Source of the DNA: Nocardioides aromaticivorans
Lineage (GTDB): Bacteria > Actinomycetota > Actinomycetes > Propionibacteriales > Nocardioidaceae
Length of the DNA stretch: 64,000 nt
Direction of reading: 5' to 3'
Assembly (NCBI RefSeq): GCF_013408525.1
Contig: NZ_JACBZM010000001.1
Location: 868,001 to 932,000, forward strand
Below, piece by piece: positions 31,493 to 40,133 of the stretch. The notes beneath the pieces were generated by a model, which saw nothing but the letters and a program-made list of their open reading frames with translations, searched no databases and had not been told where the DNA came from. Position 1 is the stretch's first letter; each line of letters opens with the position of its first letter. The position numbers and the translations under genes are program-made.

Positions 31493-33433
31493 ATGACCGA
31501 GCCGCGCGACCGCACGTCCACCCCGGAGCACGGGTACGTCAGCCACGCGGACCTCACCACGGGCTTCGACGCGTTCTACAAGGACGCCCGCGACCGGCTG
31601 CTGCTGCAGACGTTCGCGCTCACCGGCGACCTCGCCGTCGCGCGCAGCGCCGTCCGGGAGGCCTTCGTCGTCGCCTGGCACCACTGGCGCAAGACCTCGC
31701 GCCTCGACGACCCCGAGATGTCGGTGCGGCCGAACGCCTGGCGCAAGGCGCTGCGCCGCAGCAGCCACCGTCCGTGGCACCGCAAGAAGGACCTCGAGCC
31801 CGAGGTGCGCGCGGTGCTCGACGGCCTGGCCACGCTCACCCTCCCGCAGCGCAAGGCGCTGCTGCTGACCCAGCTCGCCGCGGTCTCGATGGAGGAGATG
31901 GCGCAGGAGGTCGGCCTGCCGCTCGAGGCCGCCGAGCGCGAGCTCCAGCTCGGCGCCGCCCAGCTCGCGATGCAGCTGGAGATCCCCACGTCGGCGATCC
32001 CGCTCTCGCTCAGCTCGCTCTCCACCGTCACCCGCACCGTCACCTGGCCGCGCGTGACCATCATCCGGCGGGCCGGTAGCGCCCGTCGGCGCGCCCACAC
32101 CGTCGTCGGCGCCACCGCCGCCGTGGTCGCGCTCGTCGCCGGCGGCGCCGTCGCCACCGACGCGACCGGCGCCCGCCCCTCGCTCGACCGGGCTCCCCTG
32201 CCGTCCTCCTCCGCCCCGCCGACCGCCGGTGGCCCGGCCGTCAACACGCTGCCCGACACCGCCCTGCTGCCCCTCATCGGCGTGCAGGAGGTCCTCGGTG
32301 GCAAGGGTTGGCGCGAGGGTGCGACGTCGGACAACTCGACGGGCAACGGCCGGGTGCTGCCCTGCCAGCCGGAGCGGTACGCCGACCCGCGCGGCACCGC
32401 CGCCTGGGTCCGCACGTTCCGGACGACCAGCACGAAGCCGCCACGGACGATGGTCCAGTTCGCCGAGGCCTCGATGTCGGAGAAGCACGCCGTGCGCACC
32501 TACCGTCGCGCGCTGAGCTGGTTCACCGGCTGCCCGACGCCCGACGACGACGCGTCGGCCGTGCCTCGGATCCAGCTCGTCAGCACCGCCGACCTGCCCG
32601 GCGTCGGCGACCAGGCCTCGCTCATGGTGCTGCGCTCGCGCGCCGACCGGGTCGTGTACGTCGTCGGGCTGGCCCGCAGCGGCCAGTTCACCACGACGAC
32701 GTCGTTGGCCAGCCGGATCCCCGCCGGCAAGGCCGACCGCAAGAACGTGGCCCGCCTGCTCGCCAGCGCGGTCGACCGGCTCTGCCCGCTCGCCGACGGT
32801 GGCGCGTGCGCGGACCCGAAGGTGAAGGTGGCCGACCGGGCGTCGTACCCGGTGGGCAAGGTGCCGTGGATGCTGTCCGAGGTCGACCTGCCGCCCCTCA
32901 ACGCCGACCAGGGCCCGTGGGTGGGCACTCCCCCGGCGGCGCTCGCCGAGGACCGGATCGACTCGGGCGCGATCGGCTGCGACACGGTGCACCTGTTCGG
33001 CTCGTTCCGCGACCAGAAGCTGCAGGGCAACCGGTTCCGCACGTTCGTGCTGAGCGCGGCCGACCTGCCGCCGGAGGTCGGCCTCACCCAGACCGTCGGC
33101 GCGCTCCCGGCCAACGCCGCCCGCGCCTTCGTCGACCGCTTCCGCGAGCAGATGCGGGCCTGCCCGCAGTCCGACGCGACGGCGGGCACCGAGGTCGACG
33201 AGCTGGCCTCCAGCGGCACGTCCGCCAGCGCGCTCTCGGCCTGGCACCTCAGCACCGCCCTGCCCGGCGACCGCACCGTCGAGTACGACGTGGCCGTGGT
33301 CCGCCGCGGCACCTCGATCGCCGTCCTCGCCTACGTCGCCGCGCCCAAGGCCCGCATCGCCGACGACGACTTCGTGGCCCTCGCCTACCGCGCCCTCGAC
33401 CGGTTGCGCTCGATGGCGGCCTACGGCGGGTAG
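31493..33433 (+). CDS. Sigma-factor-like protein fused to a membrane helix and a large outer sensor region
   Basis: 646 residues with three parts. Residues about 24-95 look like ECF sigma region 2 (FDAFYKDARDRLLLQTFALTGD, then EAFVVAWHHWRK) and about 105-160 like region 4 (LPQRKALLLTQLAAVSMEEM). A single helix (about 203-222, VVGATAAVVALVAGGAVATD) follows a basic stretch. Residues about 260-646 would be outside the cell and contain two similar-sized halves, each with cysteines, reminiscent of the PknH-like sensor class. The region 2 motif is divergent, so true sigma activity is uncertain. It may be a membrane-tethered sigma or a regulator derived from one. First gene of the sensor island; divergent from perM. 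Confidence 0.75.
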   Translation: MTEPRDRTSTPEHGYVSHADLTTGFDAFYKDARDRLLLQTFALTGDLAVARSAVREAFVVAWHHWRKTSRLDDPEMSVRPNAWRKALRRSSHRPWHRKKDLEPEVRAVLDGLATLTLPQRKALLLTQLAAVSMEEMAQEVGLPLEAAERELQLGAAQLAMQLEIPTSAIPLSLSSLSTVTRTVTWPRVTIIRRAGSARRRAHTVVGATAAVVALVAGGAVATDATGARPSLDRAPLPSSSAPPTAGGPAVNTLPDTALLPLIGVQEVLGGKGWREGATSDNSTGNGRVLPCQPERYADPRGTAAWVRTFRTTSTKPPRTMVQFAEASMSEKHAVRTYRRALSWFTGCPTPDDDASAVPRIQLVSTADLPGVGDQASLMVLRSRADRVVYVVGLARSGQFTTTTSLASRIPAGKADRKNVARLLASAVDRLCPLADGGACADPKVKVADRASYPVGKVPWMLSEVDLPPLNADQGPWVGTPPAALAEDRIDSGAIGCDTVHLFGSFRDQKLQGNRFRTFVLSAADLPPEVGLTQTVGALPANAARAFVDRFREQMRACPQSDATAGTEVDELASSGTSASALSAWHLSTALPGDRTVEYDVAVVRRGTSIAVLAYVAAPKARIADDDFVALAYRALDRLRSMAAYGG

Positions 33434-33453
33434 AGAATTCCTCCGACGGGGTG

Positions 33454-33479
33454 CAACCGCATCCCCTGGCCGGGCGTAT
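33454..33479 (+). promoter_or_regulatory. ECF-type promoter boxes before the SigE-family gene
   Basis: CAACC at 33454-33458, a 16-base spacer and CGTAT at 33475-33479, 54 bases before the sigma gene start. The same arrangement recurs at 35659 and in variant form at 49591, each before a member of this gene family, which suggests self-activated promoters. Inference from pattern only. Confidence 0.5.
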
Positions 33480-33533
33480 GCCTCCTGAAAGCCCCGGACG
33501 AGGGGCTCGAGGACGGTCCGAGAGGAGGTCGGC

Positions 33534-34043
33534 GTGGAAGCCAGTGAGTTCGACGAGTTCTACACCGCGTCGTTCCGCAGGGTGACCGGGCAGGTCTACG
33601 CGATGATCGGTGACTTCGAGGAGGCCACCGAGTGCACGCAGGAGGCGTTCGCCCGCGCCTGGGCGCACCGTCGCAAGCTGGACCGCGCCGAGTACCCGGA
33701 GGCGTGGGTGCGCACGACCGCCTACCGCCTCGCCGTGAGCCGCTGGCGCCGCCGCAAGCGCGGTGAGCGCTCCCCCGACCGGGCCCTGCAGGGCGCCGGC
33801 TCGGTGGCGGCGGTCGACGAGTCGCACGTGGCGCTCGTGGCGGCGTTGAAGAAGCTCCCCGAGGCCCAGCGCCAAGCGCTGGTCCTCCACCACATCGCCG
33901 ACCTCCCCGTGCAGCAGGTGGCTGCCGAGGTCGGCGTACCCGAAGGAACCATCAAGGCGCGGCTGAGCCGCGGCCGTGCGGCTCTCGCCGAGCTGCTGGC
34001 CGACGAGTCCGGCCTGGCGGGAGGAGGGGTCACCCATGCCTGA
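33534..34043 (+). CDS. SigE-family ECF RNA polymerase sigma factor
   Basis: 169 residues. Region 2 starts at residue 4 (EFDEFYTASFRRVTGQVYAMIGD, with EATECTQEAFARAW) and region 4 near residue 105 (LPEAQRQALVLHHIADLPVQQVAAEVGVPEGTIKARLSRGRAAL), the length and spacing of the SigE subfamily (TIGR02983-like). The start is GTG 33534 behind GAGGAGG. The stop overlaps the next start by 8 bases (ATGCCTGA), coupling it to a membrane protein that probably acts as its anti-sigma partner. Confidence 0.9.
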   Translation: MEASEFDEFYTASFRRVTGQVYAMIGDFEEATECTQEAFARAWAHRRKLDRAEYPEAWVRTTAYRLAVSRWRRRKRGERSPDRALQGAGSVAAVDESHVALVAALKKLPEAQRQALVLHHIADLPVQQVAAEVGVPEGTIKARLSRGRAALAELLADESGLAGGGVTHA

Positions 34044-35571
34044 GCAGCACGACCCGATCGATGAGCTGGCCCGTTTCGGGGCAGGGTTCGGCTCCGCGAC
34101 ACCTGGAGGCGACATGCCCCTGTCCGCAGCCGACGTACGACGCCGGGGCGACCAGATCCGCCGTCGGCGCACCGCCCTCGTGGCCGGTGGCGCGGCGCTC
34201 GCCGTGGCGGCCGTCGCCGTGCCGGTCTTCGCGGTGATCGGCAACGGCGACCCGCGCGGCGACAAGCAGAACATCGCGGTCGAGAACCCACCGCTGTCCC
34301 GGGCCAACCTGCTCCGCGACGCCGACACCGAGTACGACCGCGAGGGCTACAGCCTGTTCACGATCACGGAGACCTTCGAGGGCGACGGCCAGGCGGTCTA
34401 CCTGCCGTGCCAGCGGGAGGCGACCAGCGCCCTCGGCGCGAGCGACAGCCTCACCCGGGTCTTCAACCTGGCTCCCGACCCGGAGAAGATGTCGCCCGGC
34501 GACACCTTCGACGACCAGACGGACGACGACATGGTCGAGCTGGTCGCCCAGTTCGACTCACCCGACGCGGCGCGGACGGCCTACGACCGCTTCGCCGAGT
34601 GGATCGTCGACTGCGAGATCCCCGGCGCGGACACGGTCAGGGTCGGGGCCCAGGGCCGGTCGGTCGACGTCGCCGACGGCGACGCGGTCGTCTACGACAT
34701 CAACTGGGGGCCGGTGCCGCAGGAGCTCGACCCGACCGGCGACTCCGCCTACATCGGGGAGATCGGGCTCGTCGTGCAGGACGACCGGATCGCGGTGCTC
34801 AAGGTGACCGCCATCGGCCAGGACTACAACTGGCTGCCGGAGGACGGCGGCAGCCCGCTGGAGCGGATGCTCCCGAAGGCCGCCGAGCGGCTGGCGCTGG
34901 ACGGCGCGCCGAACCAGCCGACCGAGACGACGGAGCCGACGGACACCGTGACGGCCGACGACGGCCGGACGACCGGGGCCGGCGAGCCCGACCCGGGTCC
35001 CGGTGGTCCCGACGCCATCCCGGACGACTTCCCGATCTTCGCCGGCTGGCCGGAGGAGGCCGGGGACGGCGAGGGCCGGATCGGCCCGGAGCGCCCCGGC
35101 GAGCCGCTCGCCTCGGAGGCCTGCGGCGAGAAGGCCGCCGACCCCGAGTTCGTCGACCGCCTGCGCGCCGAATACCACAACGCGGAGGACTACCGCAGCC
35201 GCGTGGTGACCACCTACGCCAACGCCGACGAGGCGGTCGCCGCCGTCGCGGCGATCCGGCAGGTGTACGCCGACTGCCCCACCGGCGAGGTCCGCGACGA
35301 CGGCTACACGCCGCACTGGGCCGTGGTCGACACCCAGATCGGCGGCGACTCCTTCGCCGTCCTCGGGTGGGACACCCTCGGCGACCAGCCCACGCCGTAC
35401 GGCGACACGCTGCTCGTCGTCCGGCTCGGCAGCTCCGTGCTCGTGGTCGCCCACGGCGGAGAGTCGGGTGCACCGAGCGGCGGGGACGACCAGCGGGCCG
35501 TCGACCAGATCGTCCAGGAGTCGGCGCCGGTCGTCGACGCGATGTGCACCTGGACGGCCGCCGGCTGCTGA
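34036..35571 (+). CDS. Membrane-anchored outer-domain protein, probable anti-sigma partner
   Basis: 511 residues from ATG 34036. A short cytosolic part (1-45, basic RRRGDQIRRRR at the end), one membrane helix (46-68), and two outer domains. Domain 1 (about 85-290) has C125 and C193 and ends with AIGQDYNWLPEDGGSPLERM; it is clearly homologous to the lipoprotein two bases-pairs of genes on. A Thr/Gly/Pro linker leads to domain 2 (about 330-511) with four cysteines (EACGEK, ADCPTG, DAMCTW, AGC at the end). No classical zinc anti-sigma motif is present in the short cytosolic segment, so the anti-sigma role is inferred from coupling to the sigma gene. Confidence 0.75.
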   Translation: MPEQHDPIDELARFGAGFGSATPGGDMPLSAADVRRRGDQIRRRRTALVAGGAALAVAAVAVPVFAVIGNGDPRGDKQNIAVENPPLSRANLLRDADTEYDREGYSLFTITETFEGDGQAVYLPCQREATSALGASDSLTRVFNLAPDPEKMSPGDTFDDQTDDDMVELVAQFDSPDAARTAYDRFAEWIVDCEIPGADTVRVGAQGRSVDVADGDAVVYDINWGPVPQELDPTGDSAYIGEIGLVVQDDRIAVLKVTAIGQDYNWLPEDGGSPLERMLPKAAERLALDGAPNQPTETTEPTDTVTADDGRTTGAGEPDPGPGGPDAIPDDFPIFAGWPEEAGDGEGRIGPERPGEPLASEACGEKAADPEFVDRLRAEYHNAEDYRSRVVTTYANADEAVAAVAAIRQVYADCPTGEVRDDGYTPHWAVVDTQIGGDSFAVLGWDTLGDQPTPYGDTLLVVRLGSSVLVVAHGGESGAPSGGDDQRAVDQIVQESAPVVDAMCTWTAAGC

Positions 35572-35658
35572 CCGGGCCGTCCTGGCCACGACGGGCCGCC
35601 ACCGAGCAACGGTGGCGGCCCGTCCGCGTTCCCGCTCAAGAAAGTCCGCGCAGCGTTG

Positions 35659-35684
35659 CAACCGACCGCCCGGTTGCAGCGTCT
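35659..35684 (+). promoter_or_regulatory. ECF-type promoter boxes before the lipoprotein gene
   Basis: CAACC at 35659-35663, a 16-base spacer and CGTCT at 35680-35684, 43 bases before the lipoprotein ATG. The -35 region also forms a palindrome TGCAACCG-N6-CGGTTGCA (35657-35678). Same layout as at 33454. Confidence 0.5.
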
Positions 35685-35726
35685 CCACTTCCGAATCAAC
35701 GAACCGATCACCTGAAGGAGACCGCC

Positions 35727-36461
35727 ATGCAGCAGCACCGGCTCACCCTCGCCGTGGCCGCCGTCGCGGCCGCCACCCTGCTCGGCGCCTGTGGCACCGA
35801 CCCCTCGACCGACCGCTCCGCCGACGACGGCGCGGGCACCACCCCGACCGGGACGTCGTCGACCACGCCGGCCACGGGCCTGACCACCGCCAACCTGCTG
35901 ACCGACGACGACACGGTCTACAGCGACGGCGCCGACTGGTTCCGCACCGACGCCGCCGAGGGCGACGGCCAGTCCGTCTTCAACCCGTGCGCCCGGGAGA
36001 GCCTGCAGGGCACCGGCGCCACCAGCGTCGTGCGGGCCGACTTCGAGCTGCGCAACAGCGCGGCCGACGCCCCCGACACGGCCGGCGACTACTTGATCCA
36101 GGTCGTCGGCGAGTACGACGACGAGGCGGCCGCCACGAAGGCATGGAGCACGGTCAACGGCTGGCTCGAGGAGTGCAGCACGCTGCCCGACGACCTGCCC
36201 GACTACCGCGCGCTCCAGACCCGCAAGGTCGACGTCGACGGCGCCGACGCGGTGATCACGGACTCGCACTTCGGACCGGTCCCGAAGGAGGCCGACCCGA
36301 CCGGCGACGCCGCCTACATCATGGAGACCGGCGTCCTGCGCCAGGGCAACCGCGTCGTCGTACTGACCTCGGTGATCATCGGCCAGGACTACGACTTCCT
36401 CGACGAGGACGGCGGTACGCCGGTCAACCGGATGCTCCCGAAGGCGGCCGCCCGGCTGTGA
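35727..36461 (+). CDS. Lipoprotein duplicating outer domain 1 of the sigma partner
   Basis: 244 residues with signal LTLAVAAVAAATLLGAC (lipobox LLGAC, lipid Cys 22), a Thr/Ser/Pro linker to about residue 50, and one domain (55-244). That domain aligns with residues 85-290 of the protein encoded just upstream: EGDGQSVFNPCARE against EGDGQAVYLPCQRE, GPVPKEADPTGDAAYI against GPVPQELDPTGDSAYI, and IGQDYDFLDEDGG against IGQDYNWLPEDGG. So a free, lipid-anchored copy of the sensor domain is made. ATG 35727 is behind GAAGGAG. Ligand unknown. Confidence 0.85.
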   Translation: MQQHRLTLAVAAVAAATLLGACGTDPSTDRSADDGAGTTPTGTSSTTPATGLTTANLLTDDDTVYSDGADWFRTDAAEGDGQSVFNPCARESLQGTGATSVVRADFELRNSAADAPDTAGDYLIQVVGEYDDEAAATKAWSTVNGWLEECSTLPDDLPDYRALQTRKVDVDGADAVITDSHFGPVPKEADPTGDAAYIMETGVLRQGNRVVVLTSVIIGQDYDFLDEDGGTPVNRMLPKAAARL

Positions 36462-36483
36462 CCCGGCCCTGACCCCGGGGACG

Positions 36484-36521
36484 ACGAAGGCCCGCCACCT
36501 GTGGGGGTGGCGGGCCTTCGT
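36484..36521. terminator. Bidirectional terminator after the sensor lipoprotein
   Basis: Perfect 16-bp stem ACGAAGGCCCGCCACC / GGTGGCGGGCCTTCGT with a 6-base loop, 22 bases after the stop, between convergent genes. Confidence 0.82.
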
Positions 36522-36526
36522 GCGAC

Positions 36527-36564
36527 CGGTGGTCGAGGAGGTCGCGCAGCGACCGTCTCGAGAC
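36527..36564. repeat. Dispersed 38-bp palindromic element
   Basis: Begins CGGTGGTCGAGGAGGTCGCG and continues CAGCGACCGTCTCGAGACC. Its reverse complement matches bases 9295-9332 at 37 of 38 positions, where it is the first unit of the 28-bp tandem array. It sits between the terminator and the sucD stop. It looks like a REP-type intergenic element. Confidence 0.85.
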
Positions 36565-36567
36565 CCG

Positions 36568-37464
36568 TCAGAGCGACTGCAGGATCTCCCGCGCGAGCGC
36601 CGCGGTCGCGGACGGCGTCTTGCCGACCTTGACGCCGACGGCCTCGAGGGCCTCCTGCTTGGCGGCCGCGGTGCCGGCGGAGCCCGAGACGATGGCGCCG
36701 GCGTGGCCCATCGTCTTGCCCTCCGGGGCGGTGAAGCCCGCGACGTAGCCGACGACCGGCTTGGTGATGTTCTCCTTGATGTACGCCGCGGCACGCTCCT
36801 CGGCGTCGCCACCGATCTCACCGATCATCACGATGAGCTTGGTCTCCGGGTCGTCCTCGAAGGCCTGGAGGGCGTCGATGTGCGTGGTGCCGACGATCGG
36901 GTCGCCGCCGATGCCGATGGCGGTCGAGAAGCCGAAGTCACGCAGCTCGTACATCATCTGGTAGGTCAGCGTGCCCGACTTCGAGACGAGACCGACCGGG
37001 CCCTTGCCCGCGATGGTGTGCGGCGTGATGCCGGCGAGCGACTCGCCCGGCGTGATGATGCCGGGGCAGTTCGGGCCGATCATCCGGGTGGACTTGCCCT
37101 GCAGGTAGGACCACACCTCGGCGGTGTCCTGGACCGGCACGCCCTCGGTGATCACGACGATCAGCGGCATCTCGGCATCGATCGCCTCGATCGCGGCGTC
37201 CTTCGTGAAGGCCGGCGGGACGAAGAGGACCGACACGTTGGCGCCGGTCTCCTTCATGGCCTCGGCGACCGTGCCGAAGACGGGGAGCTCGACGTCGTTG
37301 CCGTCGTGGTCCTTGTGGGTCACGGTGGTGCCGGCCTTGCGGGAGTTCACACCGCCGACGATCGTGGCGCCCGAGTCGAGCATGAGGGCGGTGTGCTTGG
37401 CACCCATGCCGCCCGTGATGCCCTGGACGATGATCTTGCTGTCCTTGTTGAGGTAGATGCTCAT
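36568..37464 (-). CDS. sucD: Succinate--CoA ligase alpha subunit
   Basis: 298 residues. SucD carries the CoA-binding Rossmann domain ([22 protein letters not shown] near the N-terminus) and the phosphohistidine loop: GHAGAIVSG near residue 250, with [12 protein letters not shown] in the middle. With SucC it converts succinyl-CoA to succinate with nucleotide triphosphate formation. Lies 17 bases downstream of sucC on the minus strand. Confidence 0.96.
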   Translation of the reverse strand: MSIYLNKDSKIIVQGITGGMGAKHTALMLDSGATIVGGVNSRKAGTTVTHKDHDGNDVELPVFGTVAEAMKETGANVSVLFVPPAFTKDAAIEAIDAEMPLIVVITEGVPVQDTAEVWSYLQGKSTRMIGPNCPGIITPGESLAGITPHTIAGKGPVGLVSKSGTLTYQMMYELRDFGFSTAIGIGGDPIVGTTHIDALQAFEDDPETKLIVMIGEIGGDAEERAAAYIKENITKPVVGYVAGFTAPEGKTMGHAGAIVSGSAGTAAAKQEALEAVGVKVGKTPSATAALAREILQSL

Positions 37465-37481
37465 GTTCTCTGCTCTCTATC

Positions 37482-38648
37482 TCAGGCGTTCGCCAGCTCG
37501 GCGGCCTTGTCGGCCGCGCCGTCCATGGTGTCGACCTGGGTGACGAGCGGGTGGTTCAGCTCGTTCAGGATCGCGCGACCGGCCTCGACGGCGTTGCCGT
37601 CCAGGCGCACGACGAGCGGCTTGGTGGCCTTGTCACCGAGGAGCTCGAGGGCGCCCTTGATGCCGTTGGCGACCTCGTCGCACGCGGTGATGCCACCGAA
37701 GACGTTCACGAAGACCGACTTGACCTGCTCGTCGTTGAGGATGACGTCGAGGCCGTTGGCCATCACCTGGGCGTTGGCGCCACCGCCGATGTCCAGGAAG
37801 TTGGCCGGCTTCACGCCGCCGTGGTTCTCGCCGGCGTACGCGACGACGTCGAGGGTGCTCATGACCAGGCCCGCGCCGTTGCCGATGATGCCGACCTGGC
37901 CGTCGAGCTTGACGTAGTTGAGGCCGAGGTCCTTGGCCTTCGCCTCGAGCGGGTCGGCCTCCTCGCGGATCTCGAACTGCTCGTGGTCGGGGTGCCGGAC
38001 CTCGGAGGCGTTGTCGTCGAGCGACACCTTGCCGTCGAGGGCCTCGAGCTTGTCGCCGGCGAGCCGCGCGAGCGGGTTCACCTCGACGAGGGTGGCGTCC
38101 TCCTCGACGAAGACCTTGTAGAGGTCCTCGATCATCTTCACGGCCTGCTCGAACACCGGCTCCGGGAAGCCCGCCCCGGTCGCGATCTCGCGCGCCTTGG
38201 CCGCGTCGACGCCCTTGCCCGGGTCGATCGCGATCTGCTTGACGGCGTCGGGGTTGGTCTTCGCGACCTCCTCGATCTCGACACCACCCTCGACGGACGC
38301 GATGCAGAGGTACTGGCGGTTCGACCGGTCCAGCAGGAAGGAGAAGTAGTACTCCTCCTCCGGCGGGGTCGCCGGGGTGACGAGGACCCGGTTGACCGGG
38401 AGGTCCTTGATCGTCAGGTTCAGGATGTCCGTGGCGTACTGGAAGGCCTCGTCAGGGGTCTTCGCGATCTTGACGCCACCCGCCTTGCCGCGGCCGCCGG
38501 CCTTGACCTGCGCCTTGATGACGGTGACGCCGCCGATCTGCTCGGCAGCGGCCTTGGCCTCCTCAGCGGTCTCGACGACCACTCCGAGGGTGGTGGCCAC
38601 TCCGTGCTTCGCGAAGAGCTCCTTCGCTTGGTACTCCATCAGGTCCAC
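37482..38648 (-). CDS. sucC: Succinate--CoA ligase beta subunit
   Basis: 388 residues, the standard length. ATP-grasp domain begins [14 protein letters not shown]; also seen are [42 protein letters not shown] and [14 protein letters not shown], with [13 protein letters not shown] near the C-terminus. The start is GTG 38648 (GAGGA 7 bases upstream); ATG three codons later is possible. First gene of sucCD; in related genomes perM-purN-purH follows directly, while here a 5-kb island intervenes. Confidence 0.95.
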   Translation of the reverse strand: MDLMEYQAKELFAKHGVATTLGVVVETAEEAKAAAEQIGGVTVIKAQVKAGGRGKAGGVKIAKTPDEAFQYATDILNLTIKDLPVNRVLVTPATPPEEEYYFSFLLDRSNRQYLCIASVEGGVEIEEVAKTNPDAVKQIAIDPGKGVDAAKAREIATGAGFPEPVFEQAVKMIEDLYKVFVEEDATLVEVNPLARLAGDKLEALDGKVSLDDNASEVRHPDHEQFEIREEADPLEAKAKDLGLNYVKLDGQVGIIGNGAGLVMSTLDVVAYAGENHGGVKPANFLDIGGGANAQVMANGLDVILNDEQVKSVFVNVFGGITACDEVANGIKGALELLGDKATKPLVVRLDGNAVEAGRAILNELNHPLVTQVDTMDGAADKAAELANA

Positions 38649-38980
38649 TGATACGTCCTCACATCTGGGTCAGAGGTTCGGTGCGCACACCTGCCGCACC
38701 CCCCGGGCACACTAGTCCTGACCCACGAGTAGGACGAGTCCGGGAGCCACGACGTGACACGGCTCACGGCGACGCCCTCCCGGTCGCACCGCCTCACAGC
38801 CCTCCACAGGGGCGGACGCCCGATTTCGAGGGCGTCGGGGTATCGGATATGGTCGGCACGCATGTTTCACCCGGCTGTCACCCGACAGCCACTTCGTGTC
38901 GGAGCCACTCGGGCGCCTCGGACGAGAAGGTGCGGGTCGAAACCGGCCTGCACGATCGTCCCCCAAGGAGTCAGCAGTCG
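38649..38980. other. Divergent intergenic region with structured leader before the M23 peptidase
   Basis: 332 bases without a gene. It holds the sucC promoter on the minus strand and a long leader for the peptidase on the plus strand. Hairpins seen: GTCCT-N11-AGGAC near 38715, GGCTGTC-ACCC-GACAGCC (38873-38890), and CCGACA-N9-TGTCGG (38882-38902). The last two share bases 38882-38890 and cannot both form. Cell-wall peptidase genes of actinobacteria often have c-di-AMP riboswitches, but the conserved blocks of that class were not recognised here. Confidence 0.45.
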
Positions 38981-40057
38981 ATGGGTAGCCACCGAGCGGA
39001 TCACCGCGCGCCGCAGCCCTCCTCTGCCTCCGGGTACGTCGGGAAGCGAGTCGCCCAGCGGGCGGTCAGCGAGGCCCCCTCGACGTACGTCGGCAAGCGC
39101 GTCGCCCGCCCGGTCGACACCCCTGCGCCGGTGGCCCCGGTCGAGGCCGCCGCTCCGGTGGTACCCGCCGAGCCGGTCCTCATCCGCGGCCTGGAGCGCA
39201 CCCCGACGGTCGAGCTCCCCGCGCTGCGCGACATCCCGCTGCTCGACCCGCTGACCGACTCCTCGACGCAGCTGCGCGCGGTCGGCTCGGTCGGCAAGCG
39301 CCGCGCCACCCGCCATTCGGGCCCCCGCGGTCCCCTCTTCAAGGGACTGCCCACCCTCCCCGTCGCCGTCGGCGTCGCGACCCTCGCGGTCGCGGTCGGC
39401 GGCGCTGTCGTTTCCGCGGACCCCCAGCTCGCCTCCGGCGGCGACCGGGTCGCCGCCGCCAACGCGATGACCGGCTCCTTCGGCAACGGCTCGGTCACCG
39501 AGCGGGTCGACACGGTCAGCCGCGACTCCGACCGCGACGCGCTCTCCCAGGCCAACCCCGGCGATCTCGAGGAGACGGTCGAGCTGTCGGTCAAGCAGCG
39601 CGACACCGCCCTCGACGACCTCGCGAAGGCCGCCGAGAAGGAAGCCGCCGAGATCGCCCTCAACAAGTGGGGCCTTCCGCTCAAGAGCTACCGCCTGACC
39701 GCCACCTTCGGCGAGTACGGCCTCTGGTCGAGCTACCACACCGGCCTCGACTTCGCGGCCCCCAGCGGCACCCCGATCTACGCGGTGACCAACGGCACGG
39801 TCACCTCCGCCAGCTTCGACGGCGCCTACGGCAACAAGACCGTGCTCACCCTCGAGGACGGCACCGAGCTGTGGTTCTGCCACCAGACCGCCTTCAACGT
39901 CTCCGTCGGTGACACCGTCCGCACCGGCCAGCTCATCGGGTACGTCGGCAGCACGGGCCACGTCACCGGCCCGCACCTCCACCTCGAGGTCCGCCCCGGT
40001 GGCGGCGACCCGGTGGACCCCGACGCCGCCCTCCGCCAGCACGGCGTGACGCCCTGA
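38981..40057 (+). CDS. M23 family metallopeptidase, secreted or membrane-anchored
   Basis: 358 residues. A long basic, Ala/Pro-rich N-terminal part contains two copies of a YVGKRVA motif (SGYVGKRVAQR, STYVGKRVAR) plus GSVGKRRA, then a hydrophobic segment (LPVAVGVATLAVAVGGAVVS) and a short coiled-coil (TVELSVKQRDTALDDLAKAAEKEAAE region). The C-terminal LytM/M23 domain has the zinc ligands in YHTGLDFAAP and GPHLHLEVR. It would cut peptidoglycan crossbridges, or act as a regulator. ATG 38981 is behind AAGGAG; an upstream open frame was rejected. Confidence 0.88.
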   Translation: MGSHRADHRAPQPSSASGYVGKRVAQRAVSEAPSTYVGKRVARPVDTPAPVAPVEAAAPVVPAEPVLIRGLERTPTVELPALRDIPLLDPLTDSSTQLRAVGSVGKRRATRHSGPRGPLFKGLPTLPVAVGVATLAVAVGGAVVSADPQLASGGDRVAAANAMTGSFGNGSVTERVDTVSRDSDRDALSQANPGDLEETVELSVKQRDTALDDLAKAAEKEAAEIALNKWGLPLKSYRLTATFGEYGLWSSYHTGLDFAAPSGTPIYAVTNGTVTSASFDGAYGNKTVLTLEDGTELWFCHQTAFNVSVGDTVRTGQLIGYVGSTGHVTGPHLHLEVRPGGGDPVDPDAALRQHGVTP

Positions 40058-40133
40058 CGCGAGCGCGTCCTCGCTCGGTCGGGAGCAACTCCTCGTCAGG
40101 AGCGTCGCACCGCCCTGCGCGAGCCGCCGTCGG

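Noticed and set aside
38681..38980. 100-residue N-terminal extension of the M23 peptidase
   Set aside because: No Shine-Dalgarno, unnatural composition, and the region carries hairpins; ATG 38981 follows AAGGAG.
38700..38980. c-di-AMP (ydaO) riboswitch before the M23 gene
   Set aside because: The context fits but I could not match the conserved blocks; kept only as a structured-leader observation.
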